Source: M0108 sp964523415 (GTDB lineage Bacteria; Pseudomonadota; Gammaproteobacteria; Chromatiales; Chromatiaceae). From it: 43,534 nt of DNA. The notes beneath the pieces were generated by a model. The model was given only the letters and a program-made list of their open reading frames with translations. It did not search any database and had not been told where the DNA came from. The stretch spans positions 1-43,534 of the forward strand of contig CAZFZB010000010.1 in assembly GCA_964523415.1 (NCBI GenBank), written 5' to 3'. Below, piece by piece: positions 1 through 8,552 of the stretch. Made by a program: the position numbers and the translations under genes. Positions within the stretch are counted from its first letter, which is position 1. Every line of letters begins with the position of its first letter.

Positions 1-2
1 CC

Positions 3-1013
3 TTCGCCGACGCCTTCGCCCGCGCCTGGTTCAAGCTGACCCACCGCGACATGGGCCCTCGCTCTCGCTACCTGGGACCCGAGGTACCGATCGAGGAACT
101 GATCTGGCAAGACCCGGTGCCAACACGGGACTATGCCTTGGTGGATGAACAGGACATCGCGACCCTGAAGACCCAGCTTCTCGCCTCGGGGCTGTCCATT
201 TCCCAATTGGTGTCCACGGCCTGGACCTCGGCGGCGACCTTCCGCGGCTCGGATAAGCGTGGGGGGGCAAACGGGGCGCGCCTGAGCCTCATGCCGCAGA
301 GGAACTGGGAGGCACACCAGCCGGCGGAACTGGCCCAGGTGCTGGCGAAGCTCGAAGCCATACAGCAGACCTTCAACGCGGCCCAAACTGGCAGTAAGCG
401 GATCTCTCTGGCGGATCTCATCGTGCTAGCGGGGTGCACGGCCGTGGAGGAGGCGGCCAGGCGAGCTGGTCATAATGTCAAGGTGCCCTTTTCTCCGTGG
501 CGGACGGACGCCTCGCAAGCTCAGACGGACGTGGCCTCCTTTGCCGTGCTGGAACCCAACGCGGACGGATTCCGCAACTACCGGCGTGCAGGCTTGACCA
601 TAACCGCCGAGGAATTGTTGCTCGATCGTGCCCAACTGATGACGCTGACCGCCCCGGAAATGACGGTACTGATCGGCGGCATGCGCGCCTTGGATACCAA
701 CTTTGGTGGCACTGACTATGGCATCCTGACCCATAGGCCGGGAACCCTGACGAATGATTTCTTTGTTAATCTGCTGGACATGGGGACCGATTGGCGGCCT
801 TCCGCCGTCGAGGGAGAATTCGAAGGACTTGACCGGGCCTCGGGTGCTGTCAAGTGGACCTGCACTCGGGTCGATCTCCTGTTTGGTTCGAACAGCGAGC
901 TCAGAGCGATTGCCGAGGTCTATGCCTGTGATGATGCCAAGGAGAGGTTTGTGCAAGACTTCGTCACTGCCTGGGATAAGGTCATGAACCTCGATCGCTT
1001 CGGGCTCACCTGA
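3..1013 (+). CDS. katG: Catalase-peroxidase KatG, C-terminal part (5' end outside window)
   Basis: This is the C-terminal portion of a bifunctional haem catalase-peroxidase, which removes hydrogen peroxide in the cytoplasm. The frame is open from base 3 with no start, so the gene begins before the window. It reads ...FKLTHRDMGPRSRYLGPEVP, the family's conserved block just after the catalytic N-terminal domain, then the C-terminal domain with WTSAATFRGSDKRGGANGAR and the closing DLLFGSNSELRAIAEVYACDD...DFVTAWDKVMNLDRF. The catalytic Arg/Trp/His residues and the Met-Tyr-Trp adduct lie upstream and cannot be checked. The remaining C-terminal domain is intact and ends at TGA 1011-1013. A hairpin lies a few bases downstream. 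The identification is very secure. Confidence 0.97.
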   Translation, partial: FADAFARAWFKLTHRDMGPRSRYLGPEVPIEELIWQDPVPTRDYALVDEQDIATLKTQLLASGLSISQLVSTAWTSAATFRGSDKRGGANGARLSLMPQRNWEAHQPAELAQVLAKLEAIQQTFNAAQTGSKRISLADLIVLAGCTAVEEAARRAGHNVKVPFSPWRTDASQAQTDVASFAVLEPNADGFRNYRRAGLTITAEELLLDRAQLMTLTAPEMTVLIGGMRALDTNFGGTDYGILTHRPGTLTNDFFVNLLDMGTDWRPSAVEGEFEGLDRASGAVKWTCTRVDLLFGSNSELRAIAEVYACDDAKERFVQDFVTAWDKVMNLDRFGLT

Positions 1014-1019
1014 GACAGA

Positions 1020-1049
1020 ATGGAAGAGGGCCAAGGGGCCCTTTTCCAT
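1020..1049 (+). terminator. Hairpin after katG
   Basis: A 13-bp inverted repeat (atggaagagggcc, loop aagg, ggcccttttccat) with one G-T wobble starts 7 bases after the katG stop. It contains a run of four T within the 3' arm but no clear T-tract after it, so it may be a weak intrinsic terminator or an mRNA-stabilising hairpin. Confidence 0.5.
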
Positions 1050-1403
1050 TGTCTGGAGAAGGTAGGGGTGTCACGAATGAAACTTAAGTTGATGCCGTGA
1101 CGATAGCCGTGATGGCTCTGGGGAACCGGACGCCAGCAACTCTACAGAATTCAAGCGATTGATTCTAAGCACTTTCATCCGGATTGAAAGGGTTATCCAA
1201 CTGGCTGATGCCAGATGGCGATTACCTTCTAATATGCTAACTTAATGATAGAAACGAGTCGTTAGCGGGTAGGGTATGCCTTCAGATAGCCAACCTTCGG
1301 GTCGCTCCCCCCCAACACCCGTCATCATCGCTCGGCCCTTCCTTGTCTGGCCCCTTGACCGCGGTAAGCAAGCCCATCCGAGAGAGAACCGGGGTACCTA
1401 GCC
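1050..1403. other. Intergenic region, no gene seen
   Basis: About 350 bases between the katG hairpin and the orphan subunit I gene. There is no credible ORF. The middle part (around 1140-1260) is noticeably more AT-rich than its surroundings and is the likely place for a promoter, but no clear -35/-10 pair could be assigned. No known riboswitch core was recognised. Confidence 0.5.
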
Positions 1404-3242
1404 ATGTTCCCCCTCCGCCCCACCCAAGCCCGTTGGTTCGAGATCTATGTCCCCCACGAACAGACAGTTCGGACCACCGAAATTCTGTCCCGAACGGGGG
1501 TAGTGGAGCTGGAGATAGACCCCCGCCTTGCGGATCCCCTGAATACTCACAAATTGCACTATTTCGTTCAGCGGGGGCGTGATCTGATCGCTCGTCACCA
1601 GGAAGACCTGCCAGAGGGCCGTGATCGGCCCGGCGCCCTGATCGGCAACCCCGTTCATGTTGCAAACCTGGCTTTACACCGGCTGCGCCTCTGGAGTGCC
1701 CGTCTGGACTACCTGAAGGAGCAGATAGAGGAGCGGCAAGCGGAGCGGGAGGACTTGCGGCTCCTCGATGAGGCCCTGCGGGCCATGCGCCGGGATGGCG
1801 TAGACCTGGACGGACTCTTCAACGAAACCCGGTTTCTGTGTAAGTGCCTGTTCGCCTGCCCTAAGACCTGTCGGCTCGAAGGGAGCGAGGTCGCCAGCCA
1901 AACCGCCCTGATAATCCGGGGACCCCGACACGACTTCCCCTTCATGCTTGGCATGCCCGATCAGCGCACCCTCATTCAACATCTGGTAGTGGAGAATGGC
2001 TGCGATCAGGTTGGCATTCCCGCCTGGCTGGCCGGTAACCCGGATGAGCGCATTCAACGCGTGCATGACCACCTCACCGCCCTCGATCATGAGATCGCCC
2101 AGTTGGGAATACCCCTGAAGGAATTGCGCGCCGACCCCAGTATCGCCGCTGCCCGGGCCGATATCGACACCTTGGCTTGGTATCTAGACAAGGCTGCCTG
2201 CTACCTCAGCGGCCAGGAACTCTGCCACGTTACCGGCTGGACCACCGCCAAAGACCCGGATAACTTGCAAGAGGCTCTCTGGGATGCCGGCATCGAGGTG
2301 GTGGTGCGCTTCTCCGACCCCCCAGTCTCGGCTCCACCGGTTACCACCTTGCAGAGTTGGTGGGCCCAGCCCTACCGTCCCTTGCTCATGCTCTGGGGCA
2401 CTCCAGACCGCAAGGAGGTGGACCCGAGCGGCCTCCTGGCCCTAGTGGTCCCCCTGCTATTTGGCTATATGTTTCCCGACGTGGGGCATGGCCTGCTGCT
2501 GGCCCTCTTTCCCCTACTTTTCGGCAAACGCTGGCCAGATATCCGCTTCCTGCTGCCCTGCGGTATCGCCGCCATGATCTGCGGCCTGCTTTTTGGCGAC
2601 GTCTTCAGTTTCGACTCCCTGATCCCCGCCCTCTGGCTCAAGCCCCTGGAACACCCCATTACCGTCCTGGCGGTCCCCCTGATGTTTGGCGTCGGGATTT
2701 TGCTGCTAGGGCTGGTCCTCGCCGGTTTCGAGGCACATTGGAATGGCGACCTGCGTACCTGGCTGGCGGTGGATGCCGCCGTGCTGATTCTTTATCTGGC
2801 CTTGTTGCTTGCCATTACCATACCCCAGGCACTCTGGATCGCCGGGCTGGCCTTGATCCATTTCCTTGCCGGCAGCTTCTGGCGATGCCAGGGAGGAGGC
2901 ATCGAAACCCTAGTTCGAGCCCTGGGTGGGCTACTTTACAGCCTCTTCGAGTTGCTGCTTAACACCCTCTCCTTTGCCCGGGTTGGTGCCTTTGCCCTCG
3001 CCCACGCCGCCTTCTCCCACACCATCATGACCCTGGCCCAAGGGGTGGATACACCCTTGGTGTGGTGGCTGGTGGTGATCCTGGGTAATGTATTTGCCAT
3101 CGTGCTGGAGGGCCTGGTGGTATTCGTTCAGACTACCCGCCTAGTTTTGTTTGAGTTCTTCGTCCACTTTCTGCGCGCCGAGGGGAGATTGTTCCGACCC
3201 ATGGCGGTACGGGCAACCCCCTTAGGCCGGCATTGTCGCTAA
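1404..3242 (+). CDS. Orphan V-type ATPase subunit I (a-subunit) paralogue
   Basis: This is a 612-residue member of the V-type ATPase 116-kDa/subunit I family, the membrane stator that carries ions to the rotating proteolipid ring. The N-terminal cytoplasmic half (about 1-340) has coiled-coil stretches. The membrane half opens with KEVDPSGLLALVVPLLFGYMF and carries the conserved half-channel residues: Arg526 in NTLSFARVGAFALAHA, Glu569 in VLEG and Arg579 in TTRL, which match the essential Arg, Glu and second Arg of yeast Vph1. It therefore looks functional. No other V-ATPase gene is nearby; the full operon, with its own subunit I, lies 17 kb away. An unusual cysteine cluster C146-x-C-x3-C-x3-C replaces a Cys-free stretch of the operon paralogue. 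The gene stands 121 bases before a P-type ATPase on the same strand. Start: ATG 1404, weak ribosome site. Confidence 0.88.
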   Translation: MFPLRPTQARWFEIYVPHEQTVRTTEILSRTGVVELEIDPRLADPLNTHKLHYFVQRGRDLIARHQEDLPEGRDRPGALIGNPVHVANLALHRLRLWSARLDYLKEQIEERQAEREDLRLLDEALRAMRRDGVDLDGLFNETRFLCKCLFACPKTCRLEGSEVASQTALIIRGPRHDFPFMLGMPDQRTLIQHLVVENGCDQVGIPAWLAGNPDERIQRVHDHLTALDHEIAQLGIPLKELRADPSIAAARADIDTLAWYLDKAACYLSGQELCHVTGWTTAKDPDNLQEALWDAGIEVVVRFSDPPVSAPPVTTLQSWWAQPYRPLLMLWGTPDRKEVDPSGLLALVVPLLFGYMFPDVGHGLLLALFPLLFGKRWPDIRFLLPCGIAAMICGLLFGDVFSFDSLIPALWLKPLEHPITVLAVPLMFGVGILLLGLVLAGFEAHWNGDLRTWLAVDAAVLILYLALLLAITIPQALWIAGLALIHFLAGSFWRCQGGGIETLVRALGGLLYSLFELLLNTLSFARVGAFALAHAAFSHTIMTLAQGVDTPLVWWLVVILGNVFAIVLEGLVVFVQTTRLVLFEFFVHFLRAEGRLFRPMAVRATPLGRHCR

Positions 3243-3363
3243 GGGTATCCATCCCTCCCTAGCCAGCTTCGAACCACTGCCAAATGGCACCAGCAGGAAT
3301 CGCCAGCCAGTGACCGGGCATCACCTCTTACCCTTCCCGCATCAGCCTCAGGAGCAACCTATC

Positions 3364-6075
3364 ATGAGTGAACCCTGGTATCGACTGGACGTGGACGAAA
3401 CCCTTACCGCCTTGGAGACCTCGCGAGAACAAGGCCTGACCCCTTCGGAGGCGGTAGCCCGGCAGGCACTCTATGGCTGGAATGAGATCAGCTTCAAGAA
3501 GACACCGGCCTGGATAAGATTCCTGCGCCAATTCAGCGATGCCATGGTCATCATCCTCCTCATCACCGCCGCTATTACAGGCCTGCTGACGGCATTGGGA
3601 AATCACATGCTCCCAGACACCCTTGTGATACTGGGGGTCGTGGTGCTGAATGCCCTCCTGGGCTTTATCCAGGAAGGGAAGGCCGAAGGGGCCCTGGAGG
3701 CCCTGCGTAACATGATGGTACCGGAGTGCATGGTAGTACGCGGCGGGGACCTACTCCGTATCCGCTCCCGCGAATTGGTCCCGGGGGACATAGTACTGCT
3801 GGAGGGTGGGGATAAGATCCCCGCCGATGTAAGGTTCATCGATACCCGCAATGTCCACGTCGATGAGTCCTCCCTCACCGGGGAATCGGTACCAGTAGAA
3901 AAGATTTCTGCACCCATTAGTGGAGAGAATCTGGTCCCCGGCGACCAAAGAAATATTGGATTTTCAGGTACCTATTTAACACAAGGCACAGCCCGGAGCC
4001 TTGTGGTCGAGACGGGTCCCCTCACCGCCTTCGGCCAAATCGCCGCCATGGTCACGGCTGCGGACGCCGGCAAGACGCCCCTGCAACGCAAAATGAGTGA
4101 ATTTGTGGGGACCCTTATCAAGGCCATTCTGACGGTTGGGGCCTTCAACTTCGCTTATGGCCTCTATCTGGGGTATGAACTCGGTTACAGCTTCCTTGGC
4201 GCCGTTTCGCTGGTGGTGGCAGCCATCCCAGAGATGCTGCCGGCCCTGGTCACTTCCATTCTCGCGGTTGCAGGCACGGTGATGGCATCACGCAAAGCGC
4301 TGATTCGCCGGCTCCCCGCAGCCGAAACCTTGGGAGCCACCTCGGTGATCTGCTCGGATAAAACGGGCACCCTCACTGAAAACCATATGACGGTTACCCA
4401 GGTCCACGTGGCTGGGCGTAACCTAGACGTCTCTGGAGTTGGTTATGACGTGTCCGGGCATTTTTCAGAGGCCGGAGCACCGCTTGCCTTAGGCTCCCTG
4501 CCTGCCCTGAGACTGCTACTCCAAATCGGCGTAGCCTGCAACAATGCCCATCTGAGCGAGGAGGGAGGTGGGATCGGGGATCCTACGGAACTCGCCCTCT
4601 TGGTCAGTGCCACCAAGGGAGGCCTCACCAAGGAGGGGCTGCGACGTTTCGAGGAGATTCCCTTCGACTCCAGCACCAAGTATATGGCGGTTCTGGTGGA
4701 ATGGGAGGGACGCCGCTTCATCGCCGCCAAGGGCGCCCCCGAGATTCTTCTGCCCCACTGCCCGAGGGGTCTGAACGCCGATGGGCAACCAGTTCCCATC
4801 GACCGGGATGATTACCTGAACGCTGCACGGATCTTCGCCCGCCAGGCCCTGCGGACCCTGGGCTTCGCCTATCGGGAGGTAGACACCAACCATAGCGACC
4901 TGCTCCACGCCGACTTGCGGGACCTGATCTTCGCCGGTCTTCAGGGGATGATAGACCCCCCCAAACCCTCGGCCATCGAGGCGGTCGCCAAGTGCCAGGG
5001 AGCAGGTATACGCACCGTCATGGTCACCGGCGACCATCCCGATACCGCCCAGGCTGTGGCCGCCCAGCTCGGCATCGAATCCGGCCAAGTTGTAACTGGG
5101 GTGGCATTGGCGGCTATGGACGACGAGACCCTGCGCCGCGCGGTCGAGACCGTCTCCGTCTTCGCCCGTGTAGCCCCTGAACACAAGCAACGCATCGCGG
5201 CAGCCTTTCAGGCCAACGGCCATGTCGTTGCCATGACGGGGGACGGTGTCAACGATGCCCCGGCCCTTAAACAGGCGGATCTCGGCATCGCCATGGGCAT
5301 CGCGGGCACCGAGGTGGCGCGGGAGGCGGCGGACATGGTACTGGCGGACGACAATTTCGCCACCATCGTCAATGCCGTGGAAGAAGGTCGTCATGCCTGG
5401 AACAACCTGCAAAAGGCCATTCTCTACACCCTGCCAACCAATGCCGCCCAGGCCCTGTTGATCATGGGGGCCATCCTGCTGGCGGCAGCGATCCCATTGT
5501 TTTCGGTACGGTTCGTACTGGAGCCGGTGCAGATTCTCTGGGTCAATCTGATCGATTCGGTGTTGCTTACCCTGCCTCTGATGATGGAGCCCAAGGAAAA
5601 GGGCCTGCTTTTACAACCACCACGGGACGCCCAGGCCCCCATCATCAACGCCCTCTTCCTGCAACGACTGGTGGTCATGGGCCTGGCCGTGGCAGTACCG
5701 GGTTTCTTAATTTTCCACCACTTTGGGGAAGCTGCCGTGGTCGCGGGGAAGGTCATCGATCCCCTGTTGCTCACCCAAGCTCAGACCGCTGCCTTCTGGG
5801 CGGTGCTCATGGCCCACTTTGGCTATGTCGTCTCGGCAAGGTCCATTTTCGCCTCGGCCTTTACCTTCAGCCCCTTCAGTAATCCTTGGCTGTTGGGTGG
5901 AGTCGCCCTCAGTATCCTGATCCGACTCATTCCTACCCTTATTCCGGCGGCCTCGGACCTGTTCCGCACCGCCGAATTTCCAGGAGACTGGTGGCCGCTC
6001 ATCCTCATGTGTTTCCTTCCCAGCTTTCTGGCAATCGAGATGGACAAACTCATAAGGTCACGATTCGTCCATTGA
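3364..6075 (+). CDS. P-type cation-transporting ATPase (type II-like)
   Basis: A 903-residue ATP-driven cation pump of the inner membrane. The order is an N-terminal cation-ATPase domain (LDVDETLTALETS...), helices M1-M2, an actuator domain with TGES (172-175), M3-M4 with PEMLP (289-293), the phosphorylation site DKTGT (Asp332), a nucleotide domain, the hinge MTGDGVNDAPALKQ, and six C-terminal helices. Length and order fit the type II (SERCA/PMR1/Na,K) group. The M4 signature PEMLP differs from the usual PEGLP, and M6 reads NLIDSVLLTLPLMMEP, with Asn and Asp kept but the rest unlike SERCA, so the ion (Ca2+, Na+, Mn2+ or other) cannot be named. An ATG at 3364 is chosen because AGGAG lies about 8 bases upstream; an in-frame codon at 3310 lacks this. 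It probably forms an operon with the upstream orphan subunit I. Confidence 0.93.
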   Translation: MSEPWYRLDVDETLTALETSREQGLTPSEAVARQALYGWNEISFKKTPAWIRFLRQFSDAMVIILLITAAITGLLTALGNHMLPDTLVILGVVVLNALLGFIQEGKAEGALEALRNMMVPECMVVRGGDLLRIRSRELVPGDIVLLEGGDKIPADVRFIDTRNVHVDESSLTGESVPVEKISAPISGENLVPGDQRNIGFSGTYLTQGTARSLVVETGPLTAFGQIAAMVTAADAGKTPLQRKMSEFVGTLIKAILTVGAFNFAYGLYLGYELGYSFLGAVSLVVAAIPEMLPALVTSILAVAGTVMASRKALIRRLPAAETLGATSVICSDKTGTLTENHMTVTQVHVAGRNLDVSGVGYDVSGHFSEAGAPLALGSLPALRLLLQIGVACNNAHLSEEGGGIGDPTELALLVSATKGGLTKEGLRRFEEIPFDSSTKYMAVLVEWEGRRFIAAKGAPEILLPHCPRGLNADGQPVPIDRDDYLNAARIFARQALRTLGFAYREVDTNHSDLLHADLRDLIFAGLQGMIDPPKPSAIEAVAKCQGAGIRTVMVTGDHPDTAQAVAAQLGIESGQVVTGVALAAMDDETLRRAVETVSVFARVAPEHKQRIAAAFQANGHVVAMTGDGVNDAPALKQADLGIAMGIAGTEVAREAADMVLADDNFATIVNAVEEGRHAWNNLQKAILYTLPTNAAQALLIMGAILLAAAIPLFSVRFVLEPVQILWVNLIDSVLLTLPLMMEPKEKGLLLQPPRDAQAPIINALFLQRLVVMGLAVAVPGFLIFHHFGEAAVVAGKVIDPLLLTQAQTAAFWAVLMAHFGYVVSARSIFASAFTFSPFSNPWLLGGVALSILIRLIPTLIPAASDLFRTAEFPGDWWPLILMCFLPSFLAIEMDKLIRSRFVH

Positions 6076-6224
6076 ATCTAATGGCCAGACCCACTGCATG
6101 CCGGTCCTTTGCTGCAATCAGCTCATAGGCAAAAGGGTTCAGGCAACCTGAAGGTGCGGAAACTGCCACCATCATCTGAGGAGATCCCACCTCCAGAACC
6201 GAACAATCACCCCTTTTCCGAGTA

Positions 6225-6252
6225 GAAACCCGCACCCAAGGGTGCGGGTTTC
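6225..6252. terminator. Strong hairpin, bidirectional terminator candidate
   Basis: A perfect 12-bp stem (gaaacccgcacc / ggtgcgggtttc) with a 4-base loop lies between the P-type ATPase and the convergent minus-strand gene. The arms end in ttt on one strand and, read in reverse, also in ttt, so it can serve both converging transcripts. Confidence 0.75.
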
Positions 6253-6333
6253 TGATGTTAGCCGGCCTGGGGAACCCGCGACCGCCCCAAACGCAGGTTG
6301 CCTGGGGCAGACGGAGTCTCCAGGATCAGGGGA

Positions 6334-6711
6334 TCAATTGAACTCGACCGCGCGGAAGGCATAGAAGAGATCGGACTTACCTTCACTGGTCCAGGCCAGG
6401 TATTTCTTGAACTGGTCTTCCATAGCCTGGTTGGGAAATCGACCGGACTCGGAACCCTGACCTTCCGGGAAGTCGCGAACGACCGGTTCGAAGGCAGCCA
6501 GGCGGCTTAAACCCTGGGTCTTGGTCCAGGCCAGATAATCATGGAAGCTATCCTCCATTTCCTGTGAAGGGAAGAGGCCACTGGCAGAGACCTCGCCATT
6601 GAGGGCGGGTTCCAGATACCGGGCGCTGGCCTCATCCAAGGCTGTGGCATGAGAAGCGGCAGTGGCGAGTGAGAGGACGAGTCCACCGGTAGCGAAAATA
6701 GATTTGAGCAT
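6334..6711 (-). CDS. Secreted protein with two tandem ~31-residue repeats
   Basis: A 125-residue protein of unknown function. A clear signal peptide (MLKSIFATGGLVLSLATAAS, with an A-x-A-type cleavage near HATA) predicts export. The mature part contains two copies of one unit: residues 44-74 (SGLFPSQEMEDSFHDYLAWT...) and 89-119 (SGRFPNQAMEDQFKKYLAWT...). The shared core is SG-x-FP-x-Q-x-MED-x-F-x-x-YLAWT, followed 10-12 residues later by AF. There are no cysteines or known catalytic motifs. It has its own strong sigma70-type promoter (6746-6774) and a good ribosome site (GGAGAG, 5 bases before ATG), and it ends near a strong terminator, so it is a monocistronic, probably well expressed gene. 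I do not recognise the family. Confidence 0.8.
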   Translation of the reverse strand: MLKSIFATGGLVLSLATAASHATALDEASARYLEPALNGEVSASGLFPSQEMEDSFHDYLAWTKTQGLSRLAAFEPVVRDFPEGQGSESGRFPNQAMEDQFKKYLAWTSEGKSDLFYAFRAVEFN

Positions 6712-6745
6712 CGAAGCTCTCCAAAAAGTGCGTGAAATTATTTAT

Positions 6746-6774
6746 ATTATCTTTTTCTAATATACGAATGTCAA
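6746..6774 (-). promoter_or_regulatory. Sigma70-type promoter for the two-repeat secreted protein
   Basis: On the minus strand the sequence reads TTGACA (6774-6769), exactly 17 bases, then GATAAT (6751-6746). The -35 is a perfect consensus and the -10 matches 5 of 6. It lies in the most AT-rich patch of the area, 35 bases upstream of the ATG at 6711. Confidence 0.8.
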
Positions 6775-7149
6775 TTCCTGGTTAGATACTCGGAAAATAT
6801 TCTGACCGCACCTCCTTGCCATAACCGTTTCTGGCAGGCTGCGGTAGACTCGATGGGCCCGGTTTTCATCAGGACATAGCCAGGCCTAAGATGAAGGCTA
6901 CTGCAATGAGTATTTGTTCAAGACTTGAACACCCCGGTAGCAGGGGGGCTGATCAGGGCAGGTCACAGGTTGGCGACCCGGATCGAGACAGTACCCTCGG
7001 AACCGAAACCCACTTCCCCAACCTGGAATCAACCAGGAACGGTAGCCAGGGGTTGGGTATGCCACATCCTGTGCGTCAGGATGAGGCCGGCTTTAGGGCC
7101 GGGTTCGATCAGCCGGCCCCCTTGGGCAACAGGGAAAGGCCAAACCAAG
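6775..7149. other. Intergenic region, no supported gene
   Basis: About 370 bases between the promoter of the secreted protein and the hairpin following the DUF2892-like gene. The only long frame (6891-7223, plus strand) has no ribosome site, a low-complexity Gly/Arg/Gln composition, and runs through the hairpin at 7150-7173 into the antisense of a good gene, so it is not called. Confidence 0.5.
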
Positions 7150-7173
7150 CCCAACCGGGCAAGCCCGGTTGGG
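7150..7173 (-). terminator. Hairpin after the DUF2892-like gene
   Basis: A perfect 10-bp inverted repeat (cccaaccggg / cccggttggg) with a CAAG loop, 17 bases beyond the stop of the minus-strand gene at 7191. On the minus strand it is followed by cttggtttgg, which is modestly T-rich. Confidence 0.6.
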
Positions 7174-7190
7174 ACATCCGAGGGCTGATC

Positions 7191-7385
7191 TCACTCTTGC
7201 GTCGGACAGGTCTTGATCCCTAACAGGCTATAGGCGGGGCACCAACCAAGTGCCGCGGTAACCAGAGGGACGACCCCAATCCAACCCCAGAGGCCAATGC
7301 CACCGGTCAGGGTAAGGGCGATCAGGACCAAGCCAACGATGGCCCGCAGGGAACGGTCTAAGGCGCCAGCATTCTTGGTGAACAT
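7191..7385 (-). CDS. DUF2892-family small inner-membrane protein
   Basis: A 64-residue protein beginning MFTKNAGALDRSLRAIVGLVL. The N-terminal N-x-G-x-x-DR-x-x-R pattern and two hydrophobic helices (about 15-33 and 37-53) are typical of the DUF2892 (YgaP membrane domain-like) family. These proteins are often linked to rhodanese or sulfide-handling genes, but their role is unsettled. The closing segment GWCPAYSLLGIKTC carries the family's C-P-x-Y-x-x-x-x-x-x-x-x-C pair. The ATG at 7385 is preferred over one six codons upstream because family members start just before this motif and GGAG lies 12 bases upstream. It is monocistronic, with a hairpin downstream. Confidence 0.75.
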   Translation of the reverse strand: MFTKNAGALDRSLRAIVGLVLIALTLTGGIGLWGWIGVVPLVTAALGWCPAYSLLGIKTCPTQE

Positions 7386-7569
7386 GATGTGGGTTATCTC
7401 CATGTGAGGGTTTTTCGGGGGACCCTGGTAAGGGGCTCGGTTAGGGTAAAGTTTTTTGGTTGGCCAAGGTCAATGAAGGCAGTTGCCGTACCTAACCTAC
7501 CCACTCCTGCCCTTGGTAATGAGCCAGATGAGACTTGGGGCACTAGGATGAGGGTCTGGCACCCTTGGA

Positions 7570-7998
7570 CTAGACTATCGGAGTAGATACGGCCGGCCCT
7601 GGCATGCGAACCTGGCCTAGGCTGTGGTGATGACCCTGCTGATGACCAGAGGCGTGGTCATGTGGCAGCCCCGGGGCGAGGGGGACTCCAGCCGCCACGC
7701 GAGAGATGGCTCCCAGCGGATCGGACTCACTGGTTACGATCACCCGGATGCCCTGTCGCATCAAACGTTGCACCAACCCCTGACCCGCACTCTGGGTTAT
7801 CAGAACCTCAGGGTCCGAGAGGAGAAGCGGATGATCCTCGCCATGGTAGGCGTGCATGGACATCTCAGCGGGCAGGTCCAGCCTTCCCACTTCCACCGGC
7901 AGGTCCTGGCCGTTGGCCTCGAAGACGAGAAACCGTCTGGCCTTTCCGGCGTGATTGGTAATGGTCTTAAAATTTTGACTGGTGATGGCGATACGCAT
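7570..7998 (-). CDS. NifX/NifB-type dinitrogenase iron-molybdenum cofactor domain protein, His-rich tail
   Basis: A 142-residue protein. Residues 1-100 (MRIAITSQNFKTITNHAGKARRFLVFE...) have the family's start, in which a small alpha/beta domain binds Fe-S or FeMo-cofactor precursors; the motif ITNHAGKARRFLVFE matches the 'HFG-ra-f-iye' pattern of that fold, and GLVQRLMRQGIRVIVT matches its conserved GA..L...GI.V. The C-terminal tail contains HDHASGHQQGHHH, a probable metal-binding stretch. Stand-alone members occur outside nitrogen fixation, and no nif gene is present here, so a metal-cluster carrier or chaperone role is inferred only. A TAAGGT ribosome site precedes the ATG. Confidence 0.75.
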   Translation of the reverse strand: MRIAITSQNFKTITNHAGKARRFLVFEANGQDLPVEVGRLDLPAEMSMHAYHGEDHPLLLSDPEVLITQSAGQGLVQRLMRQGIRVIVTSESDPLGAISRVAAGVPLAPGLPHDHASGHQQGHHHSLGQVRMPGPAVSTPIV

Positions 7999-8105
7999 GG
8001 TTTACCTTAACTTAGCAACGGGTTATGAAAACTACGGACAAAACTCTGATGAGGGCTAGCCAGGTCATCCCCTCCCCCTGGAACCGCGACCCAAGTTCCG
8101 CACCC

Positions 8106-8552
8106 TCATGGCAATGCACCGCCAATATCAGCCTGCTGGACCTGGATGCCATGATCCGCGAGCCAGGAGACATCTAGCACCCAGCGGACCTCACGCACAT
8201 CCGGGTGCTCCTGAACCAGCCTCATGGCTCGTTTCTGGGCATCGACGAGGCGTTGCTGCGCAGCCACCATGCGAGGATCCTCCTGGGGAAGGTTGGTCAA
8301 ATCCGGATAAAGGATGGGCAACAGGCGGACTACTGGAAAGCTGAAGGATCGCGGGGTCGCAAGAGTGGCGACCCCATCGCTAAAGTCGGTTACCCGAAAG
8401 GCGTAGGGATAAGTGGCCATCTTGGGGTCTCCCTTCAGAACCCCATTCAACTCCCAAACCTGGGGCGTCCAAAGAGAATAAAGCCAGTAGAGGACCAAGC
8501 CCAACGCCAGGGAGGCAAGGCCAATGCTGTAGTTACGAGTAAACGAATCCAA
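8106..8552 (-). CDS. Hypothetical single-pass membrane protein
   Basis: A 148-residue protein with one N-terminal transmembrane helix (about 8-28, SIGLASLALGLVLYWLYSLW) and a soluble, probably periplasmic, domain. The remainder contains QEDPRMVAAQQRLVDAQKRA, a charged amphipathic helix, and a closing VRWVLDVSWLADHGIQ. No catalytic motif was recognised. The start is a TTG at 8552; no in-frame ATG precedes the membrane helix. It diverges from the oxidoreductase operon and shares its upstream region, but a functional link is not shown. Confidence 0.6.
   Translation of the reverse strand: MDSFTRNYSIGLASLALGLVLYWLYSLWTPQVWELNGVLKGDPKMATYPYAFRVTDFSDGVATLATPRSFSFPVVRLLPILYPDLTNLPQEDPRMVAAQQRLVDAQKRAMRLVQEHPDVREVRWVLDVSWLADHGIQVQQADIGGALP

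Noticed and set aside
6891..7223. 110-residue plus-strand ORF
   Set aside because: No ribosome site, low-complexity composition, overlap with a strong hairpin and with the antisense of the DUF2892-like gene.
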